Part shown: in pieces, positions 27,179-35,095 of the stretch
How the letters are laid out: each line of letters starts with the position of its first letter
How positions within the stretch are numbered: position 1 is the stretch's first letter
Source of the DNA: Fibrobacterota bacterium
GTDB taxonomy: Bacteria > Fibrobacterota > Fibrobacteria > UBA11236
DNA length: 57,381 nt
Direction: 5' to 3'
Assembly (NCBI GenBank): GCA_019509785.1
Contig: JAEKLQ010000055.1
Location: forward strand, 1-57,381
Position numbers and translations under genes: made by a program
Notes under the pieces: generated by a model
The model's input: the letters and a program-made list of their open reading frames with translations, nothing else
The model's database searches: none
Told to the model about the DNA's origin: nothing

Positions 27179-27574
27179 ATGAAGAAGACGTTCATCCTGC
27201 CGACCGCGATTATCGCCCTTTCCGCCGGCCTCCTCTTCGCCGCCGATTCCGCCGGCGTAGCCCAGGAGAAGAAGGAGCTCAAGCACGACAGCGCCGCCAT
27301 CCATAAGGACAAGAAGCATATCAAGAAGGATAAGTCCGAGATTGCCGCCGACAAGAAGGAGGATCATGCGGACAAGAAGGAACTGAAGCATGATGAAGCC
27401 ACGGGTACGCCGGCCCAGGTCGATGCGGACAAAGAGAAGCTCGCCGCCGATACCGGCGCGACCCACCAGGATGAGCGGAAGCTCCACAAGGATCGCAAGT
27501 CCTTGAAGAAGGATCGCCACGAAAAGCAGGAAGACAAAAAGGAGTTGAAGGAAGAGAAGAAGGAAAACCCTTAA
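27179..27574 (+). CDS. Lys/Asp-rich exported protein of unknown function
   Basis: 131 residues. A signal peptide (1-21, cleavage after LLFA) is followed by a very charged chain dominated by K, D, E and H in loose heptad-like repeats: DKKHIKKDKSE, ADKKELKHDE, then HKDRKSLKKDRHEKQEDKK. It has almost no hydrophobic core, so it is either an extended helix or disordered. AAGGAG precedes the ATG. A sigma54 element lies ~60 bp upstream. It resembles in composition other small secreted stress proteins, but I know no family. It could bind metal, nucleic acid or acidic polymer; this is unproven. Confidence 0.7.
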   Translation: MKKTFILPTAIIALSAGLLFAADSAGVAQEKKELKHDSAAIHKDKKHIKKDKSEIAADKKEDHADKKELKHDEATGTPAQVDADKEKLAADTGATHQDERKLHKDRKSLKKDRHEKQEDKKELKEEKKENP

Positions 27575-27593
27575 GCCCTCCGGTATTTTTTCC

Positions 27594-27628
27594 CCGTAGT
27601 ACCGCGGCAATTAGACGCGGTACTACGG
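27594..27628. terminator. Perfect 13-bp hairpin after the Lys-rich protein gene
   Basis: Arms CCGTAGTACCGCG and CGCGGTACTACGG around a nine-base loop, 20 bases after the stop. The T-run (27586-27591) lies before the stem, not after it, so it is not a classical terminator; it could equally be an mRNA-stabilising structure. Confidence 0.5.
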
Positions 27629-27734
27629 CCCTCCCGCCCAGCTTAAGGTTCCTTGAGGCGCGATTATCCGGAATCCCTAATATTCTTGCGAAAGGCCGTG
27701 CACGGCATAATCGGGTCCGGTACATTGCCATGAC

Positions 27735-28727
27735 ATGCTTACCAACTATCGTGGAATCCGGGCTTTTGCCGCCGCGCCCCTGATTACGGCCTTACTCGCA
27801 ACGAATTCGGCTACGGCGCAATCCTGTCCAACCGGCCCGGCGTTGACTCCCGGGACCCAGCATTGTTCATCGAATCTGACCGGCAAGGTCGGGAGCATCG
27901 GTTGGTCGATTTGGTCCAGCGGAAGCGGCGGATGCATCACCCCTTCGGGGAATACGGCCGCCTTCAAGGCGACCTGGGCGAATGCGGGGGATTTCCTGGC
28001 CCGCATGGGATTCCAATGGGACGAGACCAAAACCTACGACCAGTTCGGAACCGTCTCCGCCGACTACGCCTACACGAAAACGGGAACCGCCGGCGGCTAT
28101 TCCTTCATCGGGATTTACGGGTGGTCGAACAATCCGCTCATCGAGTATTACATCGTCGATGACTGGTTCGGCTCGGGATCCGCTCCGACGGGCGGCGGAG
28201 CGCTGAAAGGCACCTTTTCCGTGGATAGCGGAACTTACAAGGTCTACACCCATCAGCAAGTCAATCAACCGTCCATCCATGGGACGACCACGTTCAACCA
28301 ATTTTTCAGCATCCGGCAAACGCCCCGCCAGTGCGGGCACATTTCGATTTCCGAGCACTATAAAGAATGGAAAAGCCTGGGCATGGATCTGGGGAAGATG
28401 TACGAAGCCAAACTGCTCATCGAAGCGGGCGGAGGTTCCGGAAGCATCGATTACTCGGTAGGGAATATGACCTCGGGAACGACCTCGATCTCTCCCGCGC
28501 GCGGAAGCGCGCCTGAATTCGCACGGGGCGGCGAGGTCTCCTTGGGCAATGGCAAGAGCGGCGAGCTTTCCCTCCTGTCCTTGAATGGGACGGTGATCGG
28601 TTCCATGCGGCAGAGCGTTTCGAAGCCCGCCATCCTTTCGACGCGGGGCTTGCCGAAGGGCTTGTATCTGCTGCGTTTCCAAGGGACCGGCGTCGCTTCC
28701 GAAACCCACAAGATCCTACTGCAGTAA
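27735..28727 (+). CDS. GH11 endo-1,4-beta-xylanase with C-terminal sorting domain
   Basis: 330 residues. Signal peptide 1-29 (cleavage after ATAQ). The GH11 jelly-roll spans ~40-245: GIYGWSNNPLIEYYIVDDW holds the nucleophile Glu137; TFNQFFSIRQ (187-195) matches the conserved thumb region TF-QYWSVRQ; and LLIEAGGGSGSIDYSV holds acid/base Glu230. It hydrolyses internal beta-1,4 bonds of xylan outside the cell. The last ~75 residues (SLGNGKSGELSLLSLNG, GLYLLRFQG) form the shared sorting-type tail. It stands alone between stress genes, and no other xylan-degrading gene is nearby. Confidence 0.9.
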   Translation: MLTNYRGIRAFAAAPLITALLATNSATAQSCPTGPALTPGTQHCSSNLTGKVGSIGWSIWSSGSGGCITPSGNTAAFKATWANAGDFLARMGFQWDETKTYDQFGTVSADYAYTKTGTAGGYSFIGIYGWSNNPLIEYYIVDDWFGSGSAPTGGGALKGTFSVDSGTYKVYTHQQVNQPSIHGTTTFNQFFSIRQTPRQCGHISISEHYKEWKSLGMDLGKMYEAKLLIEAGGGSGSIDYSVGNMTSGTTSISPARGSAPEFARGGEVSLGNGKSGELSLLSLNGTVIGSMRQSVSKPAILSTRGLPKGLYLLRFQGTGVASETHKILLQ

Positions 28728-28763
28728 GGATCGGACGGAATCGCGGTTGCGCCTTCAGGCGCT

Positions 28764-28795
28764 GCCAAAGTTGCCGCGAACCCTGTCAAGCCGTC
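28764..28795. promoter_or_regulatory. Diverged copy of the palindrome upstream of the LOG gene
   Basis: Inner arms TTGCCGC (28771-28777) and CTGTCAA (28783-28789) with a five-base centre; outer GCC is offset by one base and the right outer triplet is GTC. It lies only 34 bp from the -24 element. Confidence 0.35.
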
Positions 28796-28828
28796 ACGAA
28801 TCCGGCCCGCCGGCGGAAAGGATGACCT

Positions 28829-28843
28829 TGGCACGCCCGTTGC
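28829..28843 (+). promoter_or_regulatory. Perfect-consensus sigma54 promoter of the LOG gene
   Basis: TGGCAC-N5-TTGC, identical to the consensus at every fixed position. With C28843 as -12, transcription would start near 28855, only three bases before the ATG at 28858, implying a leaderless mRNA. Confidence 0.7.
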
Positions 28844-28857
28844 CTACCTTATCGGCC

Positions 28858-29595
28858 ATGAAAGCCTACCAGGACCCCGCCTTTCTCGGCGGCGAAGATG
28901 CCCGCGCCGTGCGCATCCTCTCCGAATACCTCGCCCCGCTCGCCGCCTTCCACGAGCATAGGGTGCGCGACACCATCGTATTCTTCGGATCGGCGCGGCA
29001 AGGCGAGGAGGGACCTTTCGCGCGGTATTACCAGGATGCACGCGAACTGGCGCGGCTCGTTACTACTTGGTCCAAGGAGGTTTCCGACGTGTCGGAACGC
29101 TTCTTGGTCTGCTCGGGCGGCGGCGGCGGGATCATGGAAGCCGCCAATCGCGGCGCGGCCGAAGCCGGCGGTCGCACCATCGGACTCAACATCGGCCTGC
29201 CCCATGAGCAGCGTCCCAATGCCTATATCACTCCCGGCCTGGGGTTCGAATTCCACTACTTCTTCATGCGCAAATTGTGGTTCACCCATCTGGCCCGGGC
29301 CATGGTGGTGTTCCCGGGCGGATTCGGCACCCTGGACGAATTGTTCGAGACCTTGACCCTCTCGCAGACCGGCAAGCTCGATCGCTCCGTTCTCGTGATC
29401 CTGTACGGCTCGGAATATTGGCGGGAGATCATCAACTTCGACGCCTTGGTCAAGCACGGGATGATCTCCCCGCGGGACGCCGCCCTGATGCGATTCGCCG
29501 ATGATCCCAAGGAAGCCTTGCGCCTATTGCAAGAGGCCTTGCCGATCTCCCAGGGCGAAGGGGGCCCGGATATCGCCGAATCCGTGGCTACCTGA
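28858..29595 (+). CDS. LOG-family protein (nucleotide phosphoribohydrolase-like)
   Basis: 245 residues. A Rossmann-like core carries the family motifs CSGGGGGIMEAANRGA (GGGxGIMEA) and MVVFPGGFGTLDELFE (PGGxGTxxE). In LOG enzymes these form the active site that releases cytokinin-like bases or hydrolyses nucleotide 5'-monophosphates. An N-terminal ~45-residue extension (YLAPLAAFHEHRV) precedes the core, as in the longer LOG/DprA-like group. No ribosome-binding site is seen before the ATG at 28858, but a perfect sigma54 element ends 14 bases upstream, so a leaderless transcript is likely. The substrate is unknown. Confidence 0.85.
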   Translation: MKAYQDPAFLGGEDARAVRILSEYLAPLAAFHEHRVRDTIVFFGSARQGEEGPFARYYQDARELARLVTTWSKEVSDVSERFLVCSGGGGGIMEAANRGAAEAGGRTIGLNIGLPHEQRPNAYITPGLGFEFHYFFMRKLWFTHLARAMVVFPGGFGTLDELFETLTLSQTGKLDRSVLVILYGSEYWREIINFDALVKHGMISPRDAALMRFADDPKEALRLLQEALPISQGEGGPDIAESVAT

Positions 29596-29640
29596 TGGGA
29601 AAAAGGACCTTCCCCTTGAATCCTACCCTCCTCGGAAACG

Positions 29641-29671
29641 GCCATTTTGACAGCAAGCCTGTCAATTAGTC
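29641..29671. promoter_or_regulatory. 31-bp palindrome (putative activator site) upstream of the sigma-factor gene
   Basis: Perfect inner arms TTGACAG (29647-29653) and CTGTCAA (29659-29665) with a five-base centre; outer triplets GCC and GTC. It lies 66 bp upstream of the -24 element at 29738. Confidence 0.65.
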
Positions 29672-29737
29672 GCGGATCCGCCTTCCTTGGCGGATAGGGA
29701 AACCGCTAATGCGAATGGTCCGCGCCTGCCGGCATCA

Positions 29738-29752
29738 TGGCGCGGCGCTTGC
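29738..29752 (+). promoter_or_regulatory. Sigma54 promoter of the group-2 sigma factor operon
   Basis: TGGCGC-N5-TTGCT, one difference from consensus. Predicted start near 29764, leader about 18 nt with AAGGG as ribosome-binding site. Confidence 0.6.
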
Positions 29753-29781
29753 TTTCTATCCTGCCGAGAAGGGAATCCACC

Positions 29782-30630
29782 ATGAACCGAGAATCCGCCC
29801 GCCGTAGCGCCGCCCTCTTTACCGAAGCCGATCCGTTAATCGCCTATTTCCACGACATCAAGGACACCGGCAAGCTTTCTTCGAAGCAGGAAAAGGAGTT
29901 GGCCAAGCGGATCCAGGAAGGCGACCGGCGAGCCGTCAATGAGTTGGTGCAAGCCAATCTCAAGTTCGTGGTGGCGGTTTGCCGCCAATACGAAAATCGC
30001 GGCCTGCCTTTGATCGATTTGATCAGCGAAGGCAACTTGGGGCTCATCCGGGCGGCCCAGCGTTTCGACGAGAAGCGGGACTGCCGCTTCATCTCTTATG
30101 CCGTATGGTGGATCCGCCAAGCGGTGGTGACCGCCCTGTCCGATCAATCGCGGTCGGTCCGGCTTTCCACGTCCACAACCGGACGCATGCGGCAATTGAC
30201 TTCCGCCTCCCGCAAGCTGGCCCAAAGGCTGGGACGCGAACCCTCGGTGGAAGAGATGGAACTGGAGACGGGAATGCAAGCCGGGAGCATCCGGTCCTAC
30301 CTGCGTTTGCTCGATCATTCCATCTCCCTGGAAAGCCTGCCGGAAGGCCTGGAAGGCGGCGCTTCCGATTCGATGGAGGCCTTCACGGAACGCTTCCACG
30401 CCAAGCGGGCCATGGATCAACTGCTCAAGGGGCTTAGCGCGCGCGAGCGCGAAGTGCTCGATCTCTACTTCGGATTGCGCCACGGCGAGGCCTGGAACCT
30501 GCCGCAGATGGCGCGCCGCCTGGGGCTCTCCAAGGAGCGGGTGCGCCAGATCAAGGAAAAGGCCATCGGCAAGCTCAAGGTGCTCCTCATGCTCAATGCC
30601 AAATACCCGTGCGCCACGATCGGCATCTAG
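29782..30630 (+). CDS. Group-2 sigma70-family RNA polymerase sigma factor (RpoD/RpoS-like)
   Basis: 282 residues, without region 1.1 and the long non-conserved insert of housekeeping RpoD. Region 1.2 (DPLIAYFHDI), region 2 (ANLKFVVAVCRQY, LIDLISEGNLGLIRAAQRFD, FISYAVWWIRQAV), region 3 (LAQRLGREPSVEEME) and region 4 (LSAREREVLDLYFGL, then LGLSKERVRQIKEKAI) are all present. It directs core polymerase to a set of stress promoters. It is followed after 19 bp by a hemerythrin gene and then a beta-CASP nuclease gene, probably one operon. The upstream sigma54 element and full palindrome suggest a sigma54-to-sigma70 cascade. Confidence 0.93.
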   Translation: MNRESARRSAALFTEADPLIAYFHDIKDTGKLSSKQEKELAKRIQEGDRRAVNELVQANLKFVVAVCRQYENRGLPLIDLISEGNLGLIRAAQRFDEKRDCRFISYAVWWIRQAVVTALSDQSRSVRLSTSTTGRMRQLTSASRKLAQRLGREPSVEEMELETGMQAGSIRSYLRLLDHSISLESLPEGLEGGASDSMEAFTERFHAKRAMDQLLKGLSAREREVLDLYFGLRHGEAWNLPQMARRLGLSKERVRQIKEKAIGKLKVLLMLNAKYPCATIGI

Positions 30631-30649
30631 AGACCGGAAGAGGAAACCC

Positions 30650-31384
30650 ATGAATCCCATCGCAACCTTGACCTTGCGCGAACTCATCCGCAGCCGCCCC
30701 CTGGGCATCGAGATATTGGAAGACATGGCGGGCGGAACCTTTTGGGACAGGATGGATCTGACCCTGTCGGAGTTCTGCCGCGAGTCGGGGCTGGACGCCA
30801 ATACGGTACAGCATCGCCTGGCGGGCATGCCCGAAAACCAGGCTCGCCAGGATTGGCCCAACCTCCCCCTCTTCTGCCTGATCGATCACCTGACCACCGG
30901 GCATCGCGGCTTCCGGGCGCGCGATTTGCCCGAGGTCCATCGCCTGTTGGAATCCTTGCGTATGGATTTCCCCGCGGGGCAAGCGGCCTTGCAGTCGCTC
31001 CTCGGGGAGTTCACCGCCTTCCGCCAGGAGTTCTCCTGGCATATGGAAGAAGAAGAGGAATTCCTCTTCCCCAAGATCCTACGCACCGAAGCCAGCCTGC
31101 GCCATCCCGAACTTTATCCTGAGGTATTCAAAGGATCGATCGGCATGTTCAGTTCCCGGCAGCTCCAGGAGCCTGAACATCGTTTCCACCAAATCGTGAC
31201 CGATCTCTCCGAGCGCCTGCGCGGTTTGGTTTCCGACGCCTTGCATCTGGCGACGGCCAAGAGCGCCCTTTCCGCCATGCAAGGTTACGAGGCCCGCCTC
31301 AAGGCGCACGTCTACATGGAATGCGAAATCCTGTTCCCGAGGGCGCTGGTGATGGAAGCGTCCTTGTTGCAACGCAACCCATGA
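30650..31384 (+). CDS. Hemerythrin HHE / RIC-like di-iron protein (copy 2)
   Basis: 244 residues. The N-terminus TLTLRELIRSRPLGIEILEDM is close to the RIC/YtfE N-terminal domain (TLxELVxxxPxAxxIxE), though the usual Cys pair is absent. The HHE four-helix domain supplies His and Glu ligands in CLIDHLTTGHRGF, FSWHMEEEEEFLFP, EPEHRFHQI and LKAHVYMECEILFP. GAGGAAA precedes the ATG at 30650. It lies between the sigma-factor gene and the beta-CASP gene with gaps of 19 and 10 bp. It probably repairs or protects iron centres under low oxygen or nitrosative stress. It is a diverged paralogue of the protein at 19282. Confidence 0.8.
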   Translation: MNPIATLTLRELIRSRPLGIEILEDMAGGTFWDRMDLTLSEFCRESGLDANTVQHRLAGMPENQARQDWPNLPLFCLIDHLTTGHRGFRARDLPEVHRLLESLRMDFPAGQAALQSLLGEFTAFRQEFSWHMEEEEEFLFPKILRTEASLRHPELYPEVFKGSIGMFSSRQLQEPEHRFHQIVTDLSERLRGLVSDALHLATAKSALSAMQGYEARLKAHVYMECEILFPRALVMEASLLQRNP

Positions 31385-31394
31385 AGGGGATAAC

Positions 31395-32762
31395 TTGCGA
31401 CTGACCTTCCTGGGAGGCGCGGGCACGGTCACGGGCTCCAAATACCTTTTGCAGGACGGGGCAGCCCGTCTCCTGATCGATTGCGGCCTGTTCCAGGGAC
31501 TTAAGCAACTGCGCTTGAGAAACCGGGCGCCGCTCCCTTTCGATCCCGCATCCATAGGAGCGGTCGTCCTGACCCACGCGCACCTCGATCATTCCGGTTA
31601 CCTACCGCGGCTGGTCGCGCAAGGGTTCCCTGGCCGGGTGCATTGCACCGCGGCCACCCGCGACCTGGCCCGCATCCTGCTTCTGGACAGCGCCGCCTTG
31701 CAGGAAGAAGAAGCCAAGCATGCCGCGCGGCACGGTTGGTCCAAGCATAATCCGCCGCTACCGTTGTATACGATAGGGCAGGCGCGCGCCTGCGACTCCC
31801 GCTTCCAACCGGCGGATTGGGAGAATCCCGTACGCCTCCCCGAAGGATGGGTGATCCGCTTCCGCAAGGCGGGACATATCCTGGGCGCGGCTTCGGTGTT
31901 GGTGGAGCGAGGCGGCAGGACCGTGCTTTTCTCCGGGGATCTGGGCCGGCCGAATGACCCCATCCTTCCCCCGCCCGCTCCCTGCCCGGCCGCCGATTGG
32001 ATGGTGGTGGAGTCGACCTATGGGGATCGCCGCCATGCGCAAATCGATCCGGCCGACGCCCTGGCGGACCTGGCGCGGAAGGTCTTCGCCCGCGGGGGAG
32101 TACTGCTCGTTCCCTCCTTCGCCGTGGGGCGCACGCAAACCATCCTCCATCTCCTGTGGCGCTTGCGCAAGGCCGGCAAATTGCCCGCCGCTCCCGTTTT
32201 CGTCGACAGCCCCATGGCCACCGACGTGACCCACCTTTACATGCGGCATCCCGCCGACCATAAATTGGGGTCGGAACTGGCCCGGGAAGTATTCGGGTCC
32301 GCCAACTACGTGCAAACCCCGGAAGAATCGAAGCGGCTTTCCGCCCGTAAAGGCCCCATGATCCTGATCAGCGCCAGCGGCATGGCTACGGGGGGCCGCA
32401 TCCTGCACCATTTACGGGCCTTCGCCCCGCATCCCGAAAACGCCGTGCTTCTGGCCGGTTTCCAGGCCGAAGGCACGCGCGGCGCCCAGTTGGCCCACGG
32501 GGCGAAGAGCATCAAGATCTTCGGGGAACAGGTTCCCGTGAACGCGGAGATCGCCATTCTGCCCAACGCTTCGGCTCATGCCGATGCGGATGAGATCCTG
32601 GCCTGGCTGAAAACCGCCCCCCGCCCGCCGGAACGGATATTCGTCACCCACGGGGAGCCGGGGGCGTCCGAAGCCTTGCGCGGGCGCATCGCCGCCGAGC
32701 TGGGCTGGAACGCGCGCGTTCCGGCTCTGGAGGAAACCGCGGAACCGGTTCCGGAAACCTGA
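31395..32762 (+). CDS. Metallo-beta-lactamase fold, beta-CASP RNA-processing exonuclease
   Basis: 455 residues. The zinc-binding motif LTHAHLDHSGYLP (HxHxDH) is near residue 58; a later His is in KAGHILGAAS, and the beta-CASP region includes STYGDR, SFAVGRTQ and the C-terminal VTHGE. The closing RMMBL-type segment FAPHPENAVLLAGFQAEGTRG is typical of YsiJ/CPSF-73-like nucleases. It would cut or trim RNA in the cytoplasm. The TTG start at 31395 follows AAGGGG; no ATG in frame is available nearby. It is the third gene of the sigma-factor/hemerythrin operon. Related genes occur in low-oxygen regulons of Pseudomonas, by recollection. Confidence 0.88.
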   Translation: MRLTFLGGAGTVTGSKYLLQDGAARLLIDCGLFQGLKQLRLRNRAPLPFDPASIGAVVLTHAHLDHSGYLPRLVAQGFPGRVHCTAATRDLARILLLDSAALQEEEAKHAARHGWSKHNPPLPLYTIGQARACDSRFQPADWENPVRLPEGWVIRFRKAGHILGAASVLVERGGRTVLFSGDLGRPNDPILPPPAPCPAADWMVVESTYGDRRHAQIDPADALADLARKVFARGGVLLVPSFAVGRTQTILHLLWRLRKAGKLPAAPVFVDSPMATDVTHLYMRHPADHKLGSELAREVFGSANYVQTPEESKRLSARKGPMILISASGMATGGRILHHLRAFAPHPENAVLLAGFQAEGTRGAQLAHGAKSIKIFGEQVPVNAEIAILPNASAHADADEILAWLKTAPRPPERIFVTHGEPGASEALRGRIAAELGWNARVPALEETAEPVPET

Positions 32763-32805
32763 TCGATCGGTTGCAGGGATCCCGCGAACGGGCTACCATA
32801 AACGC

Positions 32806-33558
32806 GTGTGCTACTCCTTCACTCCCGTCCAGGATCCTTCCGGAGCCATTACCTGGCTTCCCCGCAAGGTCCTCGATCAACTTCTGAAAGAGGGCCGTAT
32901 CCAGGCGCCGGAAGAAGTATTCCCCGGCGACCGGGCGAATATCTTCCGTTGGACCGATCTAGGCGTCGCGCCGGCCGGGATGCGTTTCGATCTGGTGCCG
33001 CGCTTCTACCTCAGGAAGGAAGACCTGCCCTTGGAAGCCATGTTGAAACGGAAACGCTCGCGCAAGCAAGGGGGCGACGGCTTCAGCAGTTACAATGCCC
33101 GTTCGGAATCCCTGTTGGAGCGGCCGGCCTTTCGGGGGCCGTGGCTCGAATCGAAGCGCATGATCGTGCCCGTCAGCGCCTTCCGCGAAAGACCGAACAT
33201 GGATGGGGCCCCGGAGGAATTCCGGGGCCGCGATTTCCGCATTCTCTCCTCGGGCCCGATGATCCTGGCTGGGATCTGGGACGCCTGGCGGAACCGCGAA
33301 GGCGAAAACCTGGAGTCCTTCTCCATCATCACCGTCGATTCCGCCGGCAACCCGCTCTTGCGGTCCATCTGGCATGAACGCTGCCCTTTGATACTGGATC
33401 CCGATCAGGTCGGGAAATGGCTCAATCCGGAAACGTCGCCGGAAGAAGCCATGAAGATGATCCGCCTCCATCCCTCCGAAGGCATGCGGTTGGAAGAAAT
33501 CGCGCCGCCTGCCCCGGGAAAAAAGCCCGGAGAGGCGCAGCAGACCTCCCTTTTCTAG
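32806..33558 (+). CDS. SOS-response-associated peptidase (SRAP/YedK/HMCES)
   Basis: 250 residues. The GTG start is followed at once by the catalytic Cys2 (MCYSF), which forms a covalent link to abasic sites in single-stranded DNA. Other family residues are in SYNARSESL (Asn and Arg), VSAFRERP (Glu equivalent of GFYEW) and SIWHERCPLIL (His). It shields abasic sites from strand breakage during replication. It lies 43 bp after the beta-CASP gene and is convergent with hemN at a 10-bp gap. No SOS box is seen upstream. The C-terminal tail is Pro/Lys-rich and divergent. Confidence 0.88.
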   Translation: MCYSFTPVQDPSGAITWLPRKVLDQLLKEGRIQAPEEVFPGDRANIFRWTDLGVAPAGMRFDLVPRFYLRKEDLPLEAMLKRKRSRKQGGDGFSSYNARSESLLERPAFRGPWLESKRMIVPVSAFRERPNMDGAPEEFRGRDFRILSSGPMILAGIWDAWRNREGENLESFSIITVDSAGNPLLRSIWHERCPLILDPDQVGKWLNPETSPEEAMKMIRLHPSEGMRLEEIAPPAPGKKPGEAQQTSLF

Positions 33559-33568
33559 CCCGTAGTCC

Positions 33569-34960
33569 TTAGATAGCCTTGGAAAACCGCCCGACCGTTC
33601 CCTGGGCGGTGAGCGGATCGAGGGCCGCGGCGGCCTGGCGTACGAACAACCATCCCTCTTCGGAAAGCTTCAGCACCCCGTTTTCCCAGGAGACCCAGCC
33701 TTCGCCCAGCATCGGCTCGATGCGCGCCCGGCAGCCCTGGATGTATTCCCCGATGGCTTGGGGCGTGAGATCGACATCGTCGCAGGCGGTGGCGAAATCG
33801 ACCCGGCCGTAGCACATGAGCGCGTCGATGCAAGCCTTTACGAGAACGTCCTGCTCCTCCATGAAATAGGTCTTCTCCAGCGGGAACTGCTTGGCTTCCA
33901 CCGCGCGCAGGTATTCGTCCAGGCCCTTCAGGTTCTGGCCGTAACCGCGCGCGAATTGCGAAATCGCCGAAGCGCCGAAAGCGTAGACCTGGCCGGTGTG
34001 GCGGCGCGAACTATAGCCTTGGAAATTCCGTTGCAGTTGGCCGGCGGCCTTGGCGCGCGCCAGCTCATCGGTGGTTTTCACGAAATGGTCCATGCCGATG
34101 GACTCGAAACCCGCGTCCTTGAAAAAACGCCGGGTGGCCAAGGCGATTTCCAGGCGCATATGCGCGTCCGGCATGGGGTATTTCTCAAGCTGACTCTGAT
34201 GGCCTTTGACCCAGGGAACGTGGGCGTACCCGAAGACGGATACCCGGTCCGCTCCCGCGGCCACGGCGGTCTCCAAGGTGGACTCGAAGGAGTCCGGCGT
34301 CTGATGAGGAAGCCCGTAGATGAGATCAAGGTTCACGCTGGCGATGCCGGCATCGTGGGCGACCGCCACCAACTCGGCGATAGGAATGCGGGGGACGCGC
34401 CGCTCCACCGCTTGCAATACTTCGAGCCGGAAATCCTGCACCCCGAAGGATAGCCGGTTGAATCCCATGGCGGCCATCTCCCGGATGCGCGCAGGGTTGA
34501 GCAGGCTGGGATCGCATTCCGCGGCGATCTCCGCGTCCGGGGCCAGGAACCATTGGCGCCGTACGCGATCCATCATGTCGCGCAGACGATCGAGGGGCAT
34601 GGCGTTGGGCGTGCCGCCCCCGAAATGCACTTGGGTCACCTTGCGGCGGGGATCCACATGGCGCGCCATCGCGTCCATCTCCTCGCCGATCGCGTCCAGG
34701 TAGTCGTGCACCTGCCCCGCGGGCGTCCCGATCTCGGTATGGCATCCGCAGAACAGGCAGCGATGCGGGCAGAAAGGGATGTGGAAGTAGAGAGAGACGT
34801 GGGCCGGGCCGCGCCGATCGGAATCGGCCAACAGCGCGGCGTAGCGCGCGGGCGAGTCGTACGGGACGAACGAGGTGGCCGGCGGGTACGACGTATAGCG
34901 CGGGGCGGGACGATCGTACTTGGATATGTCTTCAACGGAGAGGGAGCGTGCCTGGATCAT
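33569..34960 (-). CDS. hemN: Oxygen-independent coproporphyrinogen III oxidase
   Basis: 463 residues from the ATG at 34960; a longer frame exists to 35089 but its first 43 residues look non-coding. Radical-SAM Cys cluster CPHRCLFCGC (CxxxCxxC plus the extra Cys of true HemN), the GGGTPN SAM motif, and RYTSYPPATSF at the N-terminus as in E. coli HemN. It decarboxylates coproporphyrinogen III in haem synthesis without O2. It diverges from the cbb3 operon, a common low-oxygen pairing. A sigma54 element abuts the start codon and a palindrome lies ~80 bp further up. Confidence 0.93.
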   Translation of the reverse strand: MIQARSLSVEDISKYDRPAPRYTSYPPATSFVPYDSPARYAALLADSDRRGPAHVSLYFHIPFCPHRCLFCGCHTEIGTPAGQVHDYLDAIGEEMDAMARHVDPRRKVTQVHFGGGTPNAMPLDRLRDMMDRVRRQWFLAPDAEIAAECDPSLLNPARIREMAAMGFNRLSFGVQDFRLEVLQAVERRVPRIPIAELVAVAHDAGIASVNLDLIYGLPHQTPDSFESTLETAVAAGADRVSVFGYAHVPWVKGHQSQLEKYPMPDAHMRLEIALATRRFFKDAGFESIGMDHFVKTTDELARAKAAGQLQRNFQGYSSRRHTGQVYAFGASAISQFARGYGQNLKGLDEYLRAVEAKQFPLEKTYFMEEQDVLVKACIDALMCYGRVDFATACDDVDLTPQAIGEYIQGCRARIEPMLGEGWVSWENGVLKLSEEGWLFVRQAAAALDPLTAQGTVGRFSKAI

Positions 34961-34973
34961 GAGGGGACGAAAC

Positions 34974-34988
34974 GCAAAGGGCATGCCG
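34974..34988 (-). promoter_or_regulatory. Candidate sigma54 promoter of hemN
   Basis: Minus strand: CGGCAT-N5-TTGC, with GG and GC at the right spacing. The predicted start is about two bases before the ATG at 34960, again implying a leaderless mRNA; no ribosome-binding site is present there, which fits. Confidence 0.45.
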
Positions 34989-35063
34989 GGAAGGGAGAAC
35001 CCGTGAGCGCGCGGTAATCGAATGCGACGGCCCGAAATCAGCCGGACTGCCTGTGCCACGCGG

Positions 35064-35095
35064 GACTTTTTGACAAGGGGGCCTGGCATAATGGC
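35064..35095. promoter_or_regulatory. Palindrome (6-nt centre) in the hemN/cbb3 divergent region
   Basis: Inner arms TTGACAA (35070-35076) and CTGGCAT (35083-35089), outer GAC and GGC, centre of six bases instead of five. It could serve hemN (79 bp from its -24 element) and the cbb3 operon on the other side. A second small palindrome, TTCAG-AC-CTGAA, lies at 35101-35112. Confidence 0.5.

Noticed and set aside
27586-27628. Rho-independent terminator at the 13-bp hairpin
   Set aside because: The T-run is before the stem in the plus direction and becomes A-rich after the stem on the minus strand, so it is listed only as a hairpin.
34961-35089. Longer HemN starting at 35089
   Set aside because: The added 43 residues are Arg-rich, lack homology to HemN as remembered, and have no ribosome-binding site.
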